NCBI GenBank assembly: GCA_034190875.2
Contig: CM067343.1
Location: forward strand, 26,713,219 to 26,777,218
Direction: 5' to 3'
Length of the DNA stretch: 64,000 nt
Source of the DNA: Urechis unicinctus
Taxonomy: Eukaryota; Annelida; Polychaeta; Xenopneusta; Urechidae
A model generated the notes under the pieces. That model did no database searches and had not been told where the DNA came from. It was given only the letters and a program-made list of their open reading frames with translations. The translations under genes were made by a program, and so were the position numbers. Shown here piece by piece: positions 9,498 to 21,179 of this stretch. How positions within the stretch are numbered: the first letter of the stretch is position 1; each line of letters begins with the position of its first letter.

Positions 9498-11176
9498 CAC
9501 GAATACAAGATCCTGTACCAAGCTCTGTTGGAAGGAATCGAAACTCAAATTGGTGAGCCCGGTGTCCCAAAAGATGATTTTGTCACGACATACAGCAAAC
9601 TATGGGATAAATCGGAGAACAATAGCCAGAACCAACTGCGTGAGGAATATCAGGTCTGTTTTTTTCTTATATAGATTATTAAGTGTAACAGATTAACTAG
9701 ATGATGCTTTAAATACATTAGTGTATGTATATGCAGTTGATGTGCCAATACAAGCCTCTAACAGCCACTCATTCAGCTAGCGTCACCAACAACGCCAAGA
9801 ACAGATTCCAAGATGTTCCCCCGGGTAATATCTTCATAAATATACATCAATATCGTTGGCGTTACTTATTTATCCAAACAACATAAAATTGAGAGTTGTG
9901 TATTCTGGTAAAGAGCTTATCTTTAAATGTTGATTATGTGTTATTCAGTAGACCGATACAGACCCAAATTGACGACACCAACTTCCGAGGGCAAGGATTA
10001 CATCAATGCGGTGTTTGTTGATGTGCGTGCCAAATCTTGTCTGTTTAAAGGAAATAATATGTATTCGAAATTCTGCTCGGTAATGATAGCTCTGATTACT
10101 TCCCAGAGTTTCCAAATGAAGAATGCAGTGATTTTGACCCAAACGCAACTTCCAAATACAGTTGTAGACTTCTGGAGGCTTGTCTACGATCACAACTGCG
10201 ATAATATTGTCATGCTCAATGAAATGGACAGGACAGATTTGGTAAGACAATCTGAATGATTGGTCCATAACTCGAAAATGAGGTCCTTTGGCTTGGTGCA
10301 AGGTAGAATGATAAATGTCACTGTGTTTCACAGACAATTGCAACATACTGGCCTGTTGAGGAATTCGGAATAGAAAGTTATGGACCACTAACAGTTGAAC
10401 ACATCAGCTCAGAACATGGATCAAATTCCCAAATTGCCATCAGAACGTTTACAGTATCTGATGACAAACGAATGGTAATCCCTAGCTAAAGGAAGATGTA
10501 TTTCATGCAAAGTTAAATCGATACAAAGAAATAGTCAACATTGTCACACTCAATTATTTTCAAATACAACGTCTAAGTAGGTCAATCCGGATTTCACAGT
10601 GTCCCAAATCTGGCCATCATTGTTACAGAAAGGACAGCAAACCGTCCGTCAATTTCAGCTGTTCGGCTGGAGTCAGCATGACAATTGTCCCCCCAATCCC
10701 GATCATTTCATTGACCTGATTGATAACGTGACTGAGTGCCGCCAGCAGCAGACCAACGGGGCCACTATCATACATTGCATGTAAGTCAGTACTAAGTAAA
10801 TGTTAAGGCATTTGTAATCAAGGAATAAATCAATTCGTCCTAATTATTTCCATTCATCATACCAGTATTATTTGCTCAGGAATGGGGCAGAGAGAAGCGG
10901 ACTTTTTGCAACCGCCAGCTTTATGCTTGATGTGTTGAAAGCAGAAAAGAAAGTGGATGTCATGCTTGCTGCTCGTTACATAACATCCAGACGACCCCAA
11001 GCTATCAACACCCAGGTAATTATATCAGCTAATGTATAATGTTATCTATAGGGTTATGTACTAAATCCGGATAATGTATTCATTACATTAAACCTTTGTT
11101 TCAGGAACAATACGAGTTTCTCTATGAGCTGGCAAAACTCTACATATCTGGCTGTCGTATTTATGACAATATGTAG
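9498..11176 (+). CDS. RPTP D1-D2 linker and D2 phosphatase domain, intact frame
   Basis: Exons 9498-9653, 9737-9824, 9949-10022, 10107-10241, 10334-10474, 10629-10780, 10880-11015 and 11105-11176, all open with consistent phase and good splice sites, ending at TAG 11174-11176. Landmarks are AKNRFQDVPP (KNRF, with Phe for Tyr), RYRPKLTT, DYINAVFVD, LTQTQLPNTVVDFWRLV, YGPLTVEH, VRQFQLFGWSQ, IIHCMNGAERSGLF, and the end EQYEFLYELAKLYI. The WPD loop is W-S-Q, so the general acid Asp is missing, but Cys and Arg of HCx5R are kept. That is the usual state of a regulatory, catalytically weak D2. The last two exons are duplicated at 13168-13464. Confidence 0.85.
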
Positions 11177-11693
11177 ACCTGCAAATACATATCTTTTGAT
11201 CGTATCCAGACAGTTAATGTACTATGCATCTGTGAGCGCATTATGATTTCTATCAGTTTCATGAATTGGTGTTTCAAAGCTTGGTTGAGCATCGTTGAAT
11301 ATGAACATACTTATATTCTACCACAATCACAGCGCTGCTAACAAGTAGAATGTTTCATTTTTTTAACATATGTTGAACAATGTTCAGTAACATCGAACAT
11401 AGTTATTGAGCTTATATAGATTAAACATAGTTGTATCATGATACAGTTTATGTGCCTAGCTTATTTGCTGATATATTTTGACAATGTATAAATTGTGCTT
11501 AAAACATTGTCTCTGTAATGTACGACAATAACCCAGGCTTTATAATGTATGCTCATTCACATCATGTAAAAATCTATAACATGTATGTTTGAAATACAAA
11601 CTTAACATCGATAGCACGACAATTACGTAGCAACATGTGCACAAATTGAAAATATTTGGTTCAAGAGCGCATTAACTTTAAAAAAAAGGCGTG

Positions 11694-11699
11694 AATAAA
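11694..11699 (+). terminator. Candidate poly(A) signal AATAAA
   Basis: AATAAA lies about 520 bases after the phosphatase stop codon. The corresponding position in the tandem copy near 13.98 kb reads AATAAT, so the two 3' ends would differ if this signal is used. No cleavage site can be read from sequence alone. Confidence 0.3.
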
Positions 11700-11785
11700 C
11701 CAAAATCATTTAATCTAATCCATGCATTGCCGTCCGTGTAATGTCCACATGATCCAAAAAAAAATCTTGTTCTTTTCAGAAAACC

Positions 11786-12870
11786 GCTTGTGTGTAAAAT
11801 GTTAAATGGTTCGAAATATTATCAATTTGCTCGGTTGTCTTATTCCTAGGTCACATGAGATCTATAGATTCTTATGTGCGCCGTACGGTCTTGGGATGTG
11901 GCCCGTAGGAAGCTTGAATGGAATTATCCCCCACACAGTGAGTGTTACATATGTACGCCGCAAGGACACAACTAAATGGCTGTATTGTGTCGTTCGAGGC
12001 CCGTTCGGAGACTGCGTGGGAGTTGCAAGTGGTCAAGGGGACAGGAACAACCTGCTGACTCATTGATCACACGTAAACAAACGGGCATGGGCATGCACGG
12101 GTGGACGATGGACGCTCCTTTAAGGGTACATAGATCGATATTATATATTTGGCCTATGCTGTCATAGTTTATGCTGTCACAGTAAATATCATCCCAGTCA
12201 CAAGAAACCAACAGTTTTCACACTTTGGGATCCACAAAAGAATGTATAACTTCGCTAAGAGCGTTCACTATAGCCCAAGCCTGAGAAATCAATGTGAAGA
12301 CGCCATGCAATGATTTGTCATAGCGTTCCATAAAACCACGTGTAATTCTATTCGTGGAAAGCTCTACCAATCAGATGGCTCCATGTGCTTTTGCTGATTT
12401 CCTAGTATCATAGCCCGATGACGGCGTTGTATTTCATGTAATTTCATAATTCCAACTTAGCTTAGCAATGATATAAACTCTTTGCCCTAGATATTCGCAT
12501 GTCCCACCAAATGTTTATGTCTTCCCCGAGCTAGTTCCCTCGATCCACTAGGTTGTTAACAATCTAATACCACCATCTTGAGCGCGAACATGAACGATTG
12601 AGAAATGTAAACATTGCGGACGCTGTCAGAGGCAATTTGTTTCAACCCGGGCAATTTATCGCTATTTTTAAGCCCGTGTGTCCGATGTGTTTTGGCAGCG
12701 GAAACAACATTATACCGCTATCATCAATGGCAGTGACGTCAGCCCAGTATACCCGAATGCTGTTATCTTTCCCGATTGCAGTGTATTATAATTAGGAAAG
12801 CGATCACCTCAGGGCCACTCGAAGTGAACCCTCTTAGCGTAGCTATAAACTCGTTGATCCTAACCACAAC
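11786..12870 (+). repeat. Dispersed repeat R1, copy a
   Basis: Non-coding element also found at 14066-15270 (by tandem duplication), 62500-63870 (independent insertion, rearranged) and 1070-1400 (old). Its 3' part, about 12252-12841, is bounded by imperfect inverted repeats: CGCTAAGAGCGTTCACT at the left and the reverse complement of CGCTAAGAGGGTTCACT at the right. This resembles a MITE or foldback element of about 590 bp. I see no transposase. Short open frames across it are not conserved between copies. Confidence 0.75.
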
Positions 12871-13167
12871 CTATGGTTCGAATGTAGTCGCACATAACCG
12901 CTTCGCCACATGCACCGCATCCATACACGTGATTATGACAGAGTATCTTTAATGAGCTTAATTACAAACTATACTTTAAGAATGTACCCCAAAACACTTT
13001 ACACTCAAAATGGACAGCGATGATGCGAGGAGGGTTTGTAATAGCCCTTCAGCTGGCGATCATTGCATGTAAGTCAGTACTAAGTAAATGTTAAGGCATA
13101 TGTAATCAAGGAATAAATCAATTCGTCCTAATTATTTCCATTCATCATACCAGTATTATTTGCTCAG

Positions 13168-13464
13168 GAATGGGGCAGAGAGAAGCGGACTTTTTGCAAC
13201 CGCCAGCTTTATGCTTGATGTGTTGAAAGCAGAAAAGAAAGTGGATGTCATGCTTGCTGCTCGTTACATAACATCCAGACGACCCCAAGCTATCAACACC
13301 CAGGTAATTATATCAGTTAATGTATAATGTTATCAATAGGGTTAAGTACTTAATCCGCATAATGTATTCATTACATTTTACCTTTGTTTCAGGAGCAATA
13401 CGAGTTTCTCTATGAGCTGGCAAAACTCTACATATCTGGCTGTCGTATTTATGACAATATGTAG
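13168..13464 (+). pseudogene. Duplicated last two exons of the receptor phosphatase
   Basis: Exons 13168-13303 (starts NGAERSGLF, ends SRRPQAINTQ) and 13393-13464 (EQYEFLYELAKLYI to TAG) repeat 10880-11015 and 11105-11176 with splice sites intact. The Cys codon of HCx5R lies in the preceding exon, which ends exactly at the duplication edge and was not copied. Alone the fragment cannot form a PTP domain. It could act as an alternative 3' end by splicing from 10780 to 13168, since phase is preserved. Confidence 0.8.
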
Positions 13465-14065
13465 ACCTGCAAATACATATCTTTTGATCGTATCCAGACA
13501 GTTAATGTACTATGCATCTGTGAGCGCATTATGATTTCTATCAGTTTCATGAATTGGTGTTTCAAAGCTTGGTTGAGCATCGTTGAATATGAACATACTT
13601 ATATTCTACCACAATCACAGCGCTGCTAACAAGTAGAATGTTTCATTTTTTTAACATATGTTGAACAATGTTCATTAACATCGAACATAGTTATGGAGCT
13701 TATATAGATTAAACATAGTTGTATCATGATACAGTTTATGTGCCTAGCTTATTTGCTGATATACTTTGACAATGTATGAATTGTGCTCAAAACAATGTCT
13801 CTGTAATGTACCAGAATAATCCAGGCTTTATAATGTATGCTCATTCACATCATGTAAAAATCTATAACATGTATGTTTGAAATACAAATTTAACATCGAT
13901 AGCACGTCAATTACGTAGCAACATGTGTACAAACTGAAAATATTTGGTTCAAGAGCGCATTAACTTAAACAAAATGCGTGAATAATCCAAAATCATTTAA
14001 TCTAATCCATGCATTGCCGTCCGTGTAATGTTCACATGATCAAGAAAATCTTGTTCTTTTCAGAA

Positions 14066-15270
14066 AACCGCTTGTGTGTAAAATGTTAAATGGTTCGAAA
14101 TATTATCAATTTGCTCGGTTGTCATATTCCTAGGTCACATGAGATCTAAAGATTCTTATGTGCGCCGTACGGTCTTGGGATGTGGCCCGTAGGAAGCTTT
14201 CATGGAATTATCCCCCACACAGTTTGTTTGTTACATACACTGACAACAAACGTAATGATTTACATAGACACACGTAACATGTGGTAAATTACAATGTACA
14301 CACAAATAAAAAGTCTTTTAGGGTTCAAATGGTTACCGATCATATGTACGCCGCAAGGACACAACTAAATGGCTGTATTGTGTCGTTCGAGGCCCGTTCG
14401 GAGACTGCGTGGGAGTTGTAAGTGGTCAAGGGGACAGGAACAACCTGCTGACCCATAGATCATCACACGTAAACAAACGGGCATGGGCATGCACGGGTGG
14501 ACGATGGACGCTCCTTTAAGGGTACATAGATCGATATTATATATTTGGCCTATGCTGTCATAGTTTATGCTGTCACAGTAAATATCATCCCAGTCACAAG
14601 AAACCAACAGTTTTCACACTTTGGGATCCACAAAAGAATGTATAACTTCGCTAAGAGCGTTCACTATAGCCCAAGCCTGAGAAAGCAATGTGAAGACGCC
14701 ATGCAATGATTTGTCATAGCGTTCCATAAAACCACGTGTAATTCTATTCGTGGAAAGCTCTACCAATCAGATGGCTCCATGTGCTTTTGCTGATTTCCTA
14801 GTATCATAGCCCGATGACGGCGTTGTATTTCATGTAATTTCATAATTCCAACTTAGCTTAGCAACGATATAAACTCTTTGCCCTAGATATTCGCATGTCC
14901 CACCAAATGTTTATGTCTACCCCGAGCTAGTTCCCTCGATCCAGCAGGTTGTTAACAATCTAATACCACCATCTTGAGCGCGAACTTGAACGATTGAGAA
15001 ATGTAAACATTGCGGACGCTGTCAGAGGCAATTTGTTTCAACACGGGCAATTTATCTCTATTTTTAAGCCCGTGTGTCCGACGTGTTTTGGCAGCGGAAA
15101 CGACATTATACCGCTATCATCAATGGCAGTGACGTCAGCCCAGTATACCCGAGTGCTGTTATCTTACCCGATTGCAGTGTATTATAATTAGGAAAGCGAT
15201 CACCTCAGCGCCACTCGAAGTGAACCCTCTTAGCGTAGCTATAAACTCGCTGATCCTACCCACAACCTAT
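14066..15270 (+). repeat. Dispersed repeat R1, copy b
   Basis: Same element as copy a, carried along in the tandem duplication. It includes the ACACAACTAAATGGCTGTA block and CACAAGAAACCAACAGTTTT block. It also holds the 120-base stretch at 14222-14343 that copy a lacks. Because a similar stretch (AGGGTTCAAA then ATCATAT) precedes the shared block at 62.75 kb, copy b probably keeps the older form and copy a has a deletion. Confidence 0.75.
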
Positions 15271-15459
15271 GGTTCGGATGCCGTTGCACTTAACCGCTTC
15301 GCCACATGCACCGACTTCATACACGTAATAATGACAGTGTATCTTTAATGAGCTTAATTACAAACTATACTTTAACAATGTACCCCAAAATACTTTACAC
15401 TCAAACGGGACAGCAATGATGCGAGGAGGGTTTGTAATAGCCCTTCAGCTGGCGATCAT

Positions 15460-17604
15460 AATGGATCTCGATACTGTATGATTATGAACAACTGCTTTGT
15501 CACAAACTCAAGAAGAAAAATCTATCTGATTACAGGCAAATCGGTCAAACCACTGGTCTCTGGCAGCCAGCTCGTAGACTTCCACGTGGCCATAAAGAAA
15601 GATAATTTAAAGTGACCATGATAAGGGCGCGGATGTAAATGCAATGATCTATTCAAATAAAAGGCCCTGCCTTTAGACACAGCCATTTGGCCCTAACAAC
15701 AATCTCTGACTGCCAGGACATTAACATTTGCTGTCACGAAAATTTCTCATTACAAAACTTGGAACACCTTTTAGAATCACGATTGAAGTCACCAATGCCC
15801 CCATCCCACACGTACATTATAGTTATGCCATATACAAAGTATCATTTGTCATTTTATATTGCAGTCGCGAATTCAGCTTAATATTTTCACTTTCCTTTGC
15901 AAATATTTCTATTGTCTATCACCTTTGCATTTGATATCACGCAAATGGGGCTGATAAACGAACAATGCGCAGCAAATAGTGATTTTTAGAGCAGCAAGAA
16001 AATTGTCGGGAGCAGCGAAAACACTGACGGTGCTACGCGAACACATATGTGAGCAGCGAAACTACGACAGTAGAGGTGAGAACACTGACGGCAGCAGCAA
16101 GACTAACACTAACTGGAGCAGCGAGTATACTGGCTGGAGCGGCTGAACTGCAGCGAAAATGAAACTGTGAGACTAAGTACTGCGTAAACATGATAGTGTT
16201 CCATGCACAAGAATTCTTTTTTTCTCGTTGCTTTGCTAATCATAGTCCCAAATGATCCCTATGACATAACCCTGGTCAGACGTATTATTTTGGTGCAAAT
16301 GACGTCCAAAAGGTCTACTTGTGACACTCCTCCAATTGAAAACACGTAACCACGCGTCACGGTATAATGGCCACGAAGCCCTGTTCATTATCAAGAGGTA
16401 CGAGATAGTTTGAATTAAAACTGTGATCCATGTATGAAATTTCAACGAAACTCTTCGTGCAACTGTTTGTCGACCGTGTAATCTGGTAGGGTCTCTCATA
16501 TAGATACAATATCTACGGCAGTGACAAGGCATATTGACGGCTAGCTCCAGTCGAACGATAATATAAATATTTACGTACCCCGGACGTCTTGTAGGGCTAA
16601 TTGACGGCATGAATACACCAGCCCAAATACACTACCAGAGCCGGACGCTCGTGACTTGTTTATATTTGTCAGCTCTAATGCATTATGATGCATTTGACGA
16701 GAAATATTTGTTATTCTTTAATCCGATATTTCGAGAGCATGCAACGGGACGCGGGAATGGAAAAACCGGGCTCGTCACGAAGGCATACAGATTGTTGATG
16801 ACGAATCAGTAGCTTGTTGACAACCAGGCGTCACCTGCAAGAAGCAGTCGGATGATCATCTCTCCCGATTTCCCTAAGATTTTGTGAACAAGGTAACTTA
16901 TATCCTTCGTGCAATCATTGAATACCAATCGAATGCAGTACAGATGAATCTATCTAGCATGTAACATAAAATTGACACTTCACTTATGCATTGATATTTC
17001 TCCCATTGATTCGCAGCTGTCACCAGTGGTCACCGTCTTGTCACCTACTACAAGTGACAAGCAGTAGATCTTTGAATCTATCATCAATTCAACCGTAACC
17101 CTTCAGCATTGTTCTAACAATAATACATTTGATTGCTAATTATACGGTCAAAATAGCATGACGTTGAAATATATTTTGATAAAGACATGCGTTCACGGCC
17201 ACCAACAAGGAAAAAGCTATAATAATATCTGTAAACCCAAAAGTGTAATGCATATATATATTGCATTAATTGTATCACTTCACTTTTTACAACGAAATGA
17301 AGTACAGCCTAGCATTAGCATGGGCCAGCAGCAGACAAGCAGGGGTATGGCTGTTATACATAAGGTATGTTTTACATTGACAGAAATAGGTTTGTGTGTG
17401 TGTAGGATTGTTGTCAGTTGCAAAGTTACTTTTGCGGTTTAGAGTTATGGTTATTGAAAATTTAAGGTTCAGTCTAATTACAACAAGTTACTCTTTTAAA
17501 ACAGAATTTGAACGTTTGATAGTTGGATCTTTCAATCTGAGTTAAATGGTGCAGACTACAATTTTTATATTGCATGTGGTATTTCTTCATCTTCATATTG
17601 ACAG
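15460..17604. other. Intergenic stretch, no secure gene
   Basis: Apart from the degenerate repeat at 15985-16165, nothing is recognised. A short plus-strand open piece ending in the donor AAG|GTATGT at 17365 could be an upstream exon of the sortilin-like fragment, since its phase fits the exon at 17605, but its sequence gives no clear family match. Confidence 0.3.
15985..16165 (+). repeat. Degenerate short tandem repeat, GAGCAGCGA-based
   Basis: Irregular reiteration of GAGCAGCGAAAACACTGACGG-like units (GAGCAGCGAAAAC, GAGCAGCGAAACT, GAGCAGCGAGTAT, GAGCGGCTGAACT). Unit length is variable, about 20-40 bases. No open frame of note runs through it. Confidence 0.5.
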
Positions 17605-19129
17605 AAGCAAGAACTATTCTTGGTTGCTTCGACACACATCCCACCAATGATTCTTTCAAAACACATGATATTTGTTAGATATCATAGCAATGCAAAATTT
17701 TTTTGGCTTGTCTTAAGCACGGACGAAGTAAAAAGCTTCCAGAACATATCATCCAAGATTGACAAGAAGTTAATACTCAAAGACAACGGTCTGCAAAGCC
17801 ATCGACTTAAAAAGGATACGGTAAGATAATGTTAACCCAATATGATTAAACTATCATCTCACTAAGTAGCAAAGTAAGCTTGTTCATTCACACGACAGTT
17901 ATATTTATAGCAACGATTTTTGGCTGAAGGTACTAAACTAAACTATTAATTTCTTTGGAATTCTTATGCCTGACTGTTGATCACAGTTTCTTTTGAAACC
18001 AGCTTGGAATAACACTGTTACCTTTTATATCTAGGTGTTCCAATCTAACATTGACCCTACTTGATTATTATTTTTAATACATCCCTTAAATATTGCATAT
18101 TCATTTTATTTTACCTCTTGCTTAATGGTTGATGTTGTCAGACTCTGCACATCAGTCAAAATCTGGGAAGTATTTGGCGATCTGTCTACAATCATGTCCT
18201 ATCCTACAAAATGGTGTTTATGCTCCAGTATCTTAGTTTATTTCATTCATTTCTGTGTTTACTCAGTTGGGCTTAGATAGGAGCATAAAAATTTTGTTCA
18301 TTGGGAAGTCACTCTGAAGTAGCTTGATTTCATTATATGCATGTCTTTTTGGTTGTGAGTATGTGGCATGAACCAAGTAACTACTTGTAACATGCAAGGA
18401 GTACATCTTCTGCTGGCGAAAGAAGCCAATCAGCCTTTAATTAAACTTGTATTGAATACTAGTTATGCTGTAATTCTAGTGTACACCTGTCTGTGTTTAT
18501 TGGTCTCTCTGCAGATCACATAGGACCAAGACGACACCCCATCCGCTGTATATATCACTTCGGACCCCAATTATGATTCACGTTAGCAGTTTTTATTACT
18601 CAATTCTTGTATTATATATAGCTTTTGGACCCTGGTGTATATAATTCTGAGTTGTTCAGTAATTGCGTAATGAAAATCATATTGAAACTTTGTCATCCTT
18701 ACTTACACTAAGCTTGGTGCGATCAATAACGTGTACGTTGGTGTTGATAGTGTTTGAGACAATAAGTTCGGAGAACGCTTTCTTGAGGTCGGCTGATGCT
18801 GGTTCCGAATGAAACAACCTCAAGACACGCGTCTGCACCTTCGGCATAGAAGGAAAATTCTGCTTTGTCTCCAAACCCATGGGATTGGTGAGTAAACAAT
18901 TCTAAATATAATTCATAATTCAAATCATGTATTATCAATGAGTCTGCCTGTGTGCAGTCATTCATTTTAAAGTAAGGGTATGAAACTAATATGATAGTCT
19001 ATGGGCCCAGTGGCAATATAGATTTATTGTTATTCAGAAGCTTAGGGGCATGTTAGGCAAGTGTCACGCGTTGATATGTGAGTAGATGATGGCTTAATTC
19101 AAGTGACAGATGTAGCTGTGTTCCTGTTT

Positions 19130-19540
19130 ATAGAGTTGTTATGTCTGTGTATGATTAATGTCAGTTGTTATATCCGTGTCTGTAATGTTAGCTGGTGTGT
19201 CTGCGTTTGATGGGGGGCGGGGCGGGGTTGGTATTATGTGTTTGATTTTGTTTAGTTATTTCGTCTGATATTGATTGAAGTTAGTCATGTCTGGTTGGTT
19301 GCATTTAGTTATTTTGTCTGATATTGATCGATGTTAGTTATCATGCCTGTGTTTGGTTGTTTTTAGTTATTTTGTCTGATATTGAGTGAGGTTAGATGTC
19401 ATGTCTGATTTCGATTGTGTTTAGTTATTTTTACTGATATTGCCTGAGCTTTGTTAACATTTCTGTGTTTGATTGTGTTTAGTTATTTTGTCTGATTTTA
19501 ATTGAGGTGAGTTATCATATCTGTGTTTAATTGTTAGATG
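19130..19540 (+). repeat. Minisatellite of about 55-64 bp inside the sortilin-like region
   Basis: Five to six diverged tandem units carry TTTAGTTATTTTGTCTGATA, then TTGA, then a GTTAGTTATCATGTCTGTGT-like block. Unit starts are near 19252, 19306, 19359, 19421 and 19478. It lies in the intron just before the exon at 19577. Confidence 0.75.
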
Positions 19541-19576
19541 ATACGTTTGTATGTAATAGTTATTGTACTTACTCAG

Positions 19577-19914
19577 ATGAACCTAAGGGTCTATCAGACA
19601 CAAAATGCACGTGTCATGGAGGTCTCTACAGACGGAGGACAGCACTGGGATGAGGTGCAACTACTCTATTTTACTAAAGACAGGGTGGGTCTACTATGCG
19701 TTGTACAGCCAATATATAACACCTGTTTTGCTAAAATATTCCCTCAACTTAAGTACATTTGGGTTCCAAACCTTCCTTTCCAATGAATGTGATGTATCGC
19801 ATTATAGCTGTCCTATTGTAAATATTTGACATGTTGTTATGAGTCTCTATCAGTTCTATTCCATCCTGGATATGAGTGAAGATCTCATCTTTATGCACGT
19901 GGACAACCCTGATG
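19577..19914 (+). CDS. Best-preserved sortilin-like exon pair
   Basis: Exon 19577-19684 (36 codons, phase 0-0) carries the Asp-box motif S-T-D-G-G-Q-x-W of VPS10 propeller blades. Exon 19854-19914 carries FYSILDMSEDLIFMHVDNP, one of the most conserved sortilin stretches. Both have good splice signals (ACTCAG, TATCAG; donors GTGGGT and GTAAAC). The expected following exon, which continues the blade after HVDNPGD, is not present in the next 330 bases. Confidence 0.65.
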
Positions 19915-20504
19915 GTAAACCTGTTGTCTTGTGTCCTACTTGGGGAATCATGTCATTATATAATGATATGTATCACTTTCTAATTTAAACATCACTTTTA
20001 TTTCCATCATGCGTGTATCTTGAAAATTGTAAAATTCTGTGTTCAAACTGTAAAATTGACCTGGTTGCTAGCAAATTACTGCCATTTGTGTATCCAATGC
20101 CACCAAGACATATGTTGACACTTAAAATTTCATTTTCATGATGCCCGTATGATAAAAGACAAATGTGCCGAAATTGTTTTCCTAAAAATCACCTATAGCC
20201 AATCCTTGGATGGCTGCATGTCTATATAAATTTTGTATGCCTGACAGAAAGTTCCGTTCATCGCAAAAAGTCAATAGTGAAATCCCCCTCAGTATTGACA
20301 GTGCTCCAGGCATTATTTTGGTACAGTGTGAGCTGAACTTCAATGGTGTCAAGTTGAAGATACTTGCATTAGGGATACAAATTGGCTGGGGACTACCAGC
20401 TATTCTGTGGACCACTTGTCAAGATTTATAGAATAAGACATTCATGGGATGACATGTCAGACTTTTTTTTATTCAAAAGGACATTTTTATTTTATTACTG
20501 CACA

Positions 20505-20680
20505 AACGATTTGTCAGACTTCATTTCAAGGGACCATTTGTTACTATATGATAGACCAACCAATTGCCAGGCATACTGGGTACCATTTGTTGGTATTAAT
20601 AAATCAACAAACCAGTCTTCAGACATTGGTTCCAGGGACCATTGGTTAATATATATTCAGCCAACCAACATTGAGCGATG
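20505..20680 (+). repeat. Two-copy local repeat in the sortilin-like region
   Basis: A block with GTCAGACTTC, AAGGGACCATTTG and ACCAACCAATTG is followed about 110 bases later by a similar block with CAGACATTGG, AGGGACCATTGG and CCAACCAACATTG. The block is an intronic local duplication. Confidence 0.45.
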
Positions 20681-21179
20681 TGTGTGTGGCAGGTTATGTG
20701 GCCGACGCCCTCCAGATCACTGACACCGATGTGTATGCGTCATCTGATGGGGTCTTTCTCTGGAGATTGGTGGGTAGCCATCCGGCATAGTCTCTGTACC
20801 CCTTATATTGCTGCATACATGGAAATGACCTCTCTAATAGATTTTTTTGTCAAATAAAATGCCACTGCGTAATTAAGATGATATAATAAGTCGGTGATTA
20901 CTTGCTTCGTGTCCCTCCCACTGTACACCTTAATTGCAGGTACTGCTTAAACCCTATATTGAGAGAACTCCAGGCTTCTAGGGGACCCCAACATTACCAA
21001 ATAGCCGACCATGGCGGCCGATTTTGTAACGAGTATCAGTTCACAGAGGAATGTTTGGACGACTATTGAAGCAGCCTGGGAACCAGGCCATGACTGTGGC
21101 AATCTGGGGATACCTTGCTACCTCACGCCAGTGGAAAGTCTTCGTGATTGTCTTCAGGAAGATTAAACCAACACAGTCT

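Larger units (their letters stand above)
4270..11176 (+). pseudogene. Receptor-type protein tyrosine phosphatase, EGF/fucolectin/FN3/TM/D1-D2, disabled
   Basis: A whole type I receptor phosphatase read as about 28 exons, nearly all with GT..AG borders and matching phase. The family dephosphorylates phosphotyrosine at the plasma membrane: D1 normally catalyses and D2 stabilises. Ectodomain exons are phase 1-1, typical of shuffled modules. Disabling lesions are the broken signal-peptide exon (3484), an apparent 1-base loss near 5047, an apparent 1-base loss in the G run at 7451-7454, and TGA at 9284-9286 in the D1 P-loop. Most exons remain fully open with good splice sites, so decay is recent; a disabled allele or a consensus error at the frameshifts is possible. 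The TGA and the Cys-to-Ser change are not homopolymer errors. Domain order resembles the PTPR type IIb and bivalve fucolectin-RPTP group; I do not assign a named orthologue. Confidence 0.85.
10773..13060 (+). repeat. Tandem segmental duplication, copy 1 (about 2.29 kb)
   Basis: The block from CATTGCATGTAAGTCAG (end of the penultimate D2-core exon) through AGCCCTTCAGCTGGCGAT is repeated directly head to tail at 13061-15459 with an offset of 2288 bases. The junction shares only CAT/CATT with the flank, which points to a microhomology or non-homologous event. Copy 1 contains the last two phosphatase exons, their 3' flank and dispersed repeat R1. Scattered substitutions and small indels separate the copies. 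Confidence 0.95.
13061..15459 (+). repeat. Tandem segmental duplication, copy 2 (about 2.40 kb)
   Basis: Direct copy of 10773-13060. It is longer mainly because of about 120 extra bases near 14222-14343. Intron and intergenic parts differ by point changes, while the duplicated coding exons keep their reading frame, with at least one synonymous change (GAA to GAG at the first codon of the last exon). Confidence 0.95.
17605..21175 (+). pseudogene. Sortilin-like VPS10-domain receptor, fragmentary
   Basis: Ordered exons match successive parts of the sortilin ten-bladed VPS10 propeller, which binds neurotrophin precursors and lysosomal cargo in family members. 17605-17820 holds STDEVKSFQNISSKID (first Asp-box region). 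18515-18581 holds SAVYITSD. 18789-18887 holds FGIEGKFCFVS. 19577-19684 holds VSTDGGQHWDEVQL. 19854-19914 holds FYSILDMSEDLIFMHVDNP. 20248-20327 holds SSQKVNSEIPLS then GIILVQ. 20693-20769 holds DVYASSDGVFLWRL. 20940-21060 holds GPQHYQIADHGG. 21072-21175 holds QPGNQAMTVAIWGY and QWKVFVIVF. About 150 residues of the central propeller are missing between 19914 and 20248. In-frame stops lie at 18521 (TAG), 18810 (TGA) and 21060 (TGA), and at least two frame changes occur after 20940. No 10CC module, transmembrane or tail exon was found downstream. Confidence 0.7.

Noticed and set aside
9945..10388. 147-codon minus-strand ORF
   Set aside because: Antisense to phosphatase D2 exons with correct plus-strand splicing and domain motifs.
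11806..12211. Several 60-86 codon frames in repeat R1
   Set aside because: They are not conserved in frame among R1 copies; copy c breaks them.
12872..12900. GGTTCGAATG string as a tRNA B box
   Set aside because: No A box at the right distance and no cloverleaf; part of repeat R1 flank.
18677..18965. Minus-strand frames of 67 and 80 codons with a good GTAAGT donor
   Set aside because: The plus strand of the same bases matches the sortilin segment FGIEGKFCFVS with a GTGAGT donor and correct phase for the next exon, so the minus frames are taken as shadows.
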